Shown here one piece after another: positions 56,191-59,604 of a DNA stretch of 59,604 nt. This DNA is from an uncultured Clostridia bacterium (GTDB lineage: Bacteria; Bacillota; Clostridia; Lachnospirales; Bianqueaceae). The notes under the pieces were generated by a model. That model worked only from the letters and a program-made list of their open reading frames with translations, was not told where the DNA came from and made no database searches. Position 1 is the stretch's first letter; each line of letters begins with the position of its first letter. The translations under genes were made by a program, and so were the position numbers. The stretch is from the NCBI GenBank assembly GCA_944376225.1, contig CALWBZ010000106.1, positions 1 through 59,604 of the forward strand, written 5' to 3'.

Positions 56191-57365
56191 GGCGCGCCGC
56201 CCCCTAACTGATCCTGCAAGAAGGAGAGGATCTCTTTTTCATAAAAGGAGGCGATGTGTAAGGATTCGCCTGCAGGGGGCATCTGTTCGGGTAAAACATC
56301 CCAAACCCAGTAAAAGCAGGGAGAAGGAAGGTTTTTAAGCACGTCAAGATAGGCGCTGCGAATACCGGCGCCGAGAATATAGATTCGTTCCCTGCGGGAG
56401 ACGTCTGTCAGCGAGCGCAAGACCTGGGCGCAAGCTTCTTCGTCCGTCATTCGGAAGGGAAGCAGGGCAAGCCACTGGTGGCATCTATGAAAATCGGAAA
56501 GAGAAAAGGTCTCCGCGAGGGCAGGATACTCCGAATCGGGGCAGGCCAGCCGAGTGGGATCCTCCTGTGCCAGGTGAGCGTACAGCAGCGTGGCGGCGCA
56601 TTCGGTGATACGATCCGAGATCTTTTCCGAGTCCCCAGACAAAGAACGAGTGTCGATAAAGATCAGACAGCTCTCGCCCACGGGATCCGTATATTGGCGG
56701 GTCAGAAGCTGCCGGGTCTTTACGGAAGACTTCCAATGGATCCTGGACATGGGATCTCCGGGCGTAAAGGAACGCAGATGAGAAAACTCCTCATGTCCCG
56801 CGGGAAGCGAGCCCGAAAGCGTCCCCGTCCCCGCTGCGAAGGAACGGGAGGAAGCGGGAAGACGAAAGGGAATCAGACGGGGGTACACCAAAAGACTCTG
56901 GGGGCGATAGTAAGACAGCCAGCGCATATCGATATGCATGGGCAGGATGCCGAAGAGATCCTGAATATCCAGCCGAGTCATCCCGGCTTGGTATTCGCCC
57001 CGATAAGGCAGGGAGAGCGTAAAGTCGAAGGAAGTCTCCTGTTTGGGGGCCAGATTGACCCATATATCCCGGCAGTCTTCCGGCGCGGGCGTCATGATAT
57101 GCACTTTCATATGGGTAAAAGGAAAGGGTTTGTCGTTGTAGATGCCCAGATGGAGGGTGACGGTCCGGCCCTTTTCCGTCTCTTTCTCGCTCAGGGTCTG
57201 TACATAGGAAAAAGAAGAAACGGTCCACAGATTCAGGGCGAGAGCGACGGCCATGGTCGTAAGCTGCATGAAGAACAGGAGGAAACAGACGCGGTTTCCG
57301 CTGTAGAGTCCATACAGAAGGGCGACAAGCATCACAATATAATAGAAGATACGGAATCTTTTCAT
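56187..57365 (-). CDS. DUF58-domain membrane protein
   Basis: The 392-residue protein has two N-terminal helices (IFYYIVMLVALLYGL, VCFLLFFMQLTTMAVALAL), a strand-rich part, and the DUF58 block LRSFTPGDPMSRIHWKSSVKTRQLLTRQY with IFIDTR, a VWA-like site. These proteins pair with MoxR ATPases. The ATG at 57365 was chosen because it begins right before the first helix; the gene overlaps neither the start nor the end of the MoxR gene. Confidence 0.88.
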   Translation of the reverse strand: MKRFRIFYYIVMLVALLYGLYSGNRVCFLLFFMQLTTMAVALALNLWTVSSFSYVQTLSEKETEKGRTVTLHLGIYNDKPFPFTHMKVHIMTPAPEDCRDIWVNLAPKQETSFDFTLSLPYRGEYQAGMTRLDIQDLFGILPMHIDMRWLSYYRPQSLLVYPRLIPFRLPASSRSFAAGTGTLSGSLPAGHEEFSHLRSFTPGDPMSRIHWKSSVKTRQLLTRQYTDPVGESCLIFIDTRSLSGDSEKISDRITECAATLLYAHLAQEDPTRLACPDSEYPALAETFSLSDFHRCHQWLALLPFRMTDEEACAQVLRSLTDVSRRERIYILGAGIRSAYLDVLKNLPSPCFYWVWDVLPEQMPPAGESLHIASFYEKEILSFLQDQLGGGAP

Positions 57366-57369
57366 CGCG

Positions 57370-58317
57370 TTACAGGACGTGGGGAACCGGAATTTCCCGC
57401 AGAATGGAACGAAGAGCCAGCACGGGGGTCTGCTGCCGGAAGAGGGCTTGGGAATGCAGAAGGATGCGGTGAACAAGCACCGGTTCCACCAGTTTCTGCA
57501 CATCGTCCGGCTGCACGAAGTCTCGGTCCTGTAACAGGGCGTATCCTCTGGCGGCGTTCATGAGAGCCAGAGATCCACGAGGACTGACGCCCAGGGCGAT
57601 CTGCTCGTGGCGCCTTGTGGCCTCAGCCACGGAGATAATATAGTCCAGGATGGATTGGGCGCAGCGCACCTGATGAAAGGCCTCTTGCAGCGCGGTCAGT
57701 TCCTGGGCGCTCATCACACAGGGCAGGGAGGAGGGAACGATTCTTTGGATGTTTCGCTCCAGGATCTCCTTTTCCTCCGCACGCGTGGGATATCCCAGGG
57801 AAATACGCATCAGAAAGCGGTCTAACTGGGCCTCCGGAAGGGGGAATGTGCCCGTCAGCTCCGCCGGATTCTGGGTGGCGAGCACCATGAAAGGAGTGGG
57901 CAGGGGATAGGTGACGCCGTCGATGCTGACCTGACCCTCCTGCATGGCTTCGAGAAGGCTGGACTGGGTCTTGGGCCCCGTTCGGTTGATCTCATCCGCC
58001 AGTACGATTTGGTGCATGATGCTGCCCATATGCACCTCCTTTTCTCCGGTGGCCATGTTAAAAAGGGTATATCCGGTAACGTCCGCCGGCATCAGGTCCG
58101 GCGTAAACTGTATGCGGGCAAAGCTGCAGCCCAGGGAGCGGGCCAGAGAGGATACGAGTGTTGTTTTTCCAAGGCCGGGCACATCTTCGATCAATACGTG
58201 GCCTCCGCAGACAAGGGCCGTCAGGATCAGTTCGACGGCATCCTCCTTGCCCACAAATACTCGGCTTATATTCTGTCGCAGGGCTTTTACGGGTTCTAAA
58301 GAAACGGAAAGAGGCAT
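57370..58317 (-). CDS. MoxR-family AAA+ ATPase
   Basis: The 315-residue chaperone-like ATPase has Walker A EDVPGLGKTTLVSSL, Walker B IVLADEINRTGPKTQSSLLEAM, the sensor block MVLATQNPAELTGTFPLPEAQLDRFLM and a C-terminal GVSPRGSLALM. It likely matures or remodels the DUF58 partner downstream. The start at 58317 shares one base with the methyltransferase stop (TAATG), and the RBS is AAAGGAGATG. Confidence 0.93.
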   Translation of the reverse strand: MPLSVSLEPVKALRQNISRVFVGKEDAVELILTALVCGGHVLIEDVPGLGKTTLVSSLARSLGCSFARIQFTPDLMPADVTGYTLFNMATGEKEVHMGSIMHQIVLADEINRTGPKTQSSLLEAMQEGQVSIDGVTYPLPTPFMVLATQNPAELTGTFPLPEAQLDRFLMRISLGYPTRAEEKEILERNIQRIVPSSLPCVMSAQELTALQEAFHQVRCAQSILDYIISVAEATRRHEQIALGVSPRGSLALMNAARGYALLQDRDFVQPDDVQKLVEPVLVHRILLHSQALFRQQTPVLALRSILREIPVPHVL

Positions 58318-59081
58318 TATGAGTTCATCTCCTTTATCGCTTTTATACGGATTCGGACATAATCGATATACCAATTCCCCTCCTGATATAGGACGGGGCG
58401 CAGTTCGTCATTGACTTCCCGAAGAATCTGTTTTACGGTATCTTCAGGCAGATCTTTCATGGGCTCGCGGACAAACATGCGGATCCAGTCGGACAACCCG
58501 TCCTCCGTATCCTGCTTCGTCCAGCGATCAAAAAGGTGAGCCTGAGTCACCTTTAAGCCGGCGCGTTCTACCAGAGGCGCGTATTGTCCGATTGTGGGGA
58601 AATAGAAGACACGGGGATAGATGAGGTTTCGCCGGGAGAAAGCGCGATCAAGAGAGGCATGAACGGTCTCGGCGCAGCCGAAACCGCCAAACTCACACAC
58701 AAGCTGTCCCCCCGGAAGAAGCTGTGAGGCGATATTTTGGAGCATCTCTTCCTGATCCTCTTCATCGATCCAGTGAAAGACCGCGTTGGAAAAAAGAACA
58801 TCCGCGGGTCTGTCCAGGCGAAGAGTCCGCAGATCGCCCTGTATAAAGGAAATATCCGGATAGTTTTCGCGAGCGATGTTCAGCATAGAGGCGGAGGCGT
58901 CCACCCCAAGCACATCGCAGCCGAGATCGCGCAACTTCGCGGTCAAGGCGCCGTTTCCGCAGCCGAGATCGACCACGCGCTTTCCACGGGGTTCATCGAT
59001 CCATTGTAAAAGACTCTCCCCGTATTGATGGACAAACTGAAAATGATCGCGGTATCCTTCCGCGTTCCATTGGATGTTCAT
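58317..59081 (-). CDS. Class I SAM-dependent methyltransferase
   Basis: The 254-residue product starts MNIQWNAEGYRDHFQFVHQY and has VVDLGCGNGALTAKLRDLG (motif I), GVDASASMLNIARENY and DVLFSNAVFHWIDEED, typical of trans-aconitate methyltransferase-like enzymes. The substrate is unknown. ATG 59081 fits the family start although its RBS is weak; a strong GGAGGAGG is further upstream, next to ATG 59141. The longer ORF to 59201 runs into repeat array B and is rejected. It heads the MoxR-DUF58-transglutaminase operon. Confidence 0.85.
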   Translation of the reverse strand: MNIQWNAEGYRDHFQFVHQYGESLLQWIDEPRGKRVVDLGCGNGALTAKLRDLGCDVLGVDASASMLNIARENYPDISFIQGDLRTLRLDRPADVLFSNAVFHWIDEEDQEEMLQNIASQLLPGGQLVCEFGGFGCAETVHASLDRAFSRRNLIYPRVFYFPTIGQYAPLVERAGLKVTQAHLFDRWTKQDTEDGLSDWIRMFVREPMKDLPEDTVKQILREVNDELRPVLYQEGNWYIDYVRIRIKAIKEMNS

Positions 59082-59157
59082 GATGATATTGGAAACGTCT
59101 CTCGAACAGGCGAAGAGAGAACGTCCTCCTCCTTTCCTCATTAAATAAGATACATAA

Positions 59158-59339
59158 GGAGATTGCCGCCCGTTGGCGGCAATCTCGGGGCGCAGCTCCA
59201 TTTCATCCCCGAGAGAAAGCTGTCAAGCTGCGCCGAATAACCTATAAATTGAGGTGATCTAGGGAGATTGCCGCCCGTTGGCGGCAAACTCGGGGCGCAG
59301 CTCCATTTCATCCCCGTGAGAAAGCTGTCAAGCTGCGCC
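59158..59339 (-). repeat. Tandem pair of 77-nt structured repeats (array B)
   Basis: Units lie at 59158-59234 and 59263-59339 with 28 nt between them, exactly as in array A at 12182. The first unit has a perfect 12-bp stem GAGATTGCCGCC / GGCGGCAATCTC (loop CGTT); array A has T-A where this has A-T at the fourth pair, a compensatory change. The second stem GGCGCAGC / GCTGCGCC is identical in all four units. The array fills the leader of the minus-strand methyltransferase operon. Confidence 0.9.
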
Positions 59340-59340
59340 T

Positions 59341-59346
59341 ATTATA
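59341..59346 (-). promoter_or_regulatory. TATAAT box abutting repeat array B
   Basis: ATTATA on the plus strand is TATAAT on the minus strand, 1 nt from the repeat, as in array A. A clear -35 was not found at 17 nt (TGTATC). It would give a leader of about 250 nt for the methyltransferase operon. Confidence 0.4.
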
Positions 59347-59407
59347 CCATAAATATGGGTAAAGATACAGGGGCAAAAAAGTTGTAGAAAAAACTTTCAA
59401 AAAAGAG

Positions 59408-59437
59408 TTGACAAAGGGAGGGAAGAAGTGGTATACT
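59408..59437 (+). promoter_or_regulatory. Strong promoter, first of a tandem pair (likely rRNA P1)
   Basis: A perfect TTGACA (59408-59413), an 18-nt spacer and TATACT (59432-59437). It is followed by a 7-bp hairpin CGTCTTC / GAAGACG and by the second promoter about 105 bp downstream. Confidence 0.65.
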
Positions 59438-59513
59438 ACGACTCGCGTCTTCGGCGGGGAACCGGGAAGACGGTCAACTCGAAAAAAACATCGAAAAAAG
59501 ATGAAAAAAAGAG

Positions 59514-59542
59514 TTGACAAAGGCTGGGAGCTGTGATAGAAT
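59514..59542 (+). promoter_or_regulatory. Strong promoter, second of a tandem pair (likely rRNA P2)
   Basis: A perfect TTGACA (59514-59519), a 17-nt spacer and TAGAAT (59537-59542). The bases after it (GACCATGAAAACCAAACAGT near the right edge) resemble the leader found just before 16S rRNA in Firmicutes, so an rRNA operon probably begins past the window. Confidence 0.65.
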
Positions 59543-59604
59543 AGCTTCTGCACTCGCGAGAGCGGGTGAGGGACCATGAAAACCAAACAGTGTAACATCT
59601 AAAG

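Noticed and set aside
59082..59201. N-terminal extension of the methyltransferase
   Set aside because: It is translated from repeat array B and the leader; the family start is at 59081.

Overview
The window comes from the chromosome of a Gram-positive, strictly anaerobic bacterium of the Clostridia, probably near Lachnospiraceae or Oscillospiraceae (my inference). The signs are strong AGGAGG-type ribosome binding sites, TTGACA-17-TATAAT promoters, rubredoxin and indolepyruvate:ferredoxin oxidoreductase, a Tad/Flp pilus locus with clostridial-type subunits (Flp1-like, DUF5702-like, DUF6382-like), and the gene orders secA-prfB and dnaE-pfkA. Base composition is moderate and even, and almost all of the DNA is ordinary chromosomal coding sequence. 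No insertion sequence, prophage or CRISPR array was seen.

Layout. 1-1.3 kb: end of an unknown gene and a lipoprotein. 1.5-6.7 kb: secA, prfB (with a programmed +1 frameshift) and a lipoprotein alpha/beta hydrolase. 6.8-13.6 kb: dnaE, a convergent M3-type peptidase lipoprotein, a structured tandem repeat, and pfkA. 13.6-17.4 kb: a YfhO-type membrane protein and aroB. 17.4-18.9 kb: rpsF-ssb-rpsR. 18.9-21.6 kb: a SpoU methyltransferase, lgt and a HAD phosphatase. 21.7-25.0 kb (minus): a three-gene sugar operon (GH4 glycosidase, TIM-barrel isomerase, Gfo/Idh/MocA oxidoreductase). 25.2-27.1 kb: a secreted CHAP hydrolase with four peptidoglycan-binding repeats. 27.4-36.6 kb: a Tad pilus operon (TadZ, TadA, TadB, TadC, Flp1-like pilin, TadE-like proteins, prepilin peptidase, DUF6382-like protein), preceded by what looks like a leader-peptide attenuator. 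36.6-39.5 kb: a methyltransferase, hslO and a D-cysteine desulfhydrase-like enzyme. 39.6-41.0 kb (minus): an exported membrane-anchored protein. 41.2-42.4 kb: tmRNA followed by a broken YhcG/DUF1016 gene. 42.5-47.3 kb: a nitroreductase, a TIGR01440 protein, an ABC exporter, an HD protein, rubredoxin and a hotdog thioesterase. 47.5-53.8 kb: paaK-iorA-iorB-paaK-ACT-degV, an aryl-acid/aryl-CoA operon. 53.9-59.1 kb (minus): methyltransferase-MoxR-DUF58-transglutaminase. 59.2-59.6 kb: a second structured tandem repeat, then two strong plus-strand promoters that look like the start of an rRNA operon.

The most unusual signal is a 77-nt two-hairpin element present as two tandem pairs (12182-12363 and 59158-59339). 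In both pairs the units are separated by exactly 28 nt of unrelated sequence. One outer edge of each pair abuts a TATAAT box reading toward the downstream minus-strand gene. A degenerate partial copy with the same TATAAT sits upstream of the thioesterase gene (47327-47358). Compensatory changes in the stem suggest a structured RNA leader or a mobile palindromic element. Other points worth checking are the mutually exclusive hairpins before the Tad operon, the UAA (not UGA) at the prfB shift site, an Asp in place of the nucleophilic Ser in the hydrolase, and zinc-site-like repeats fused to a TadE-type pilin.
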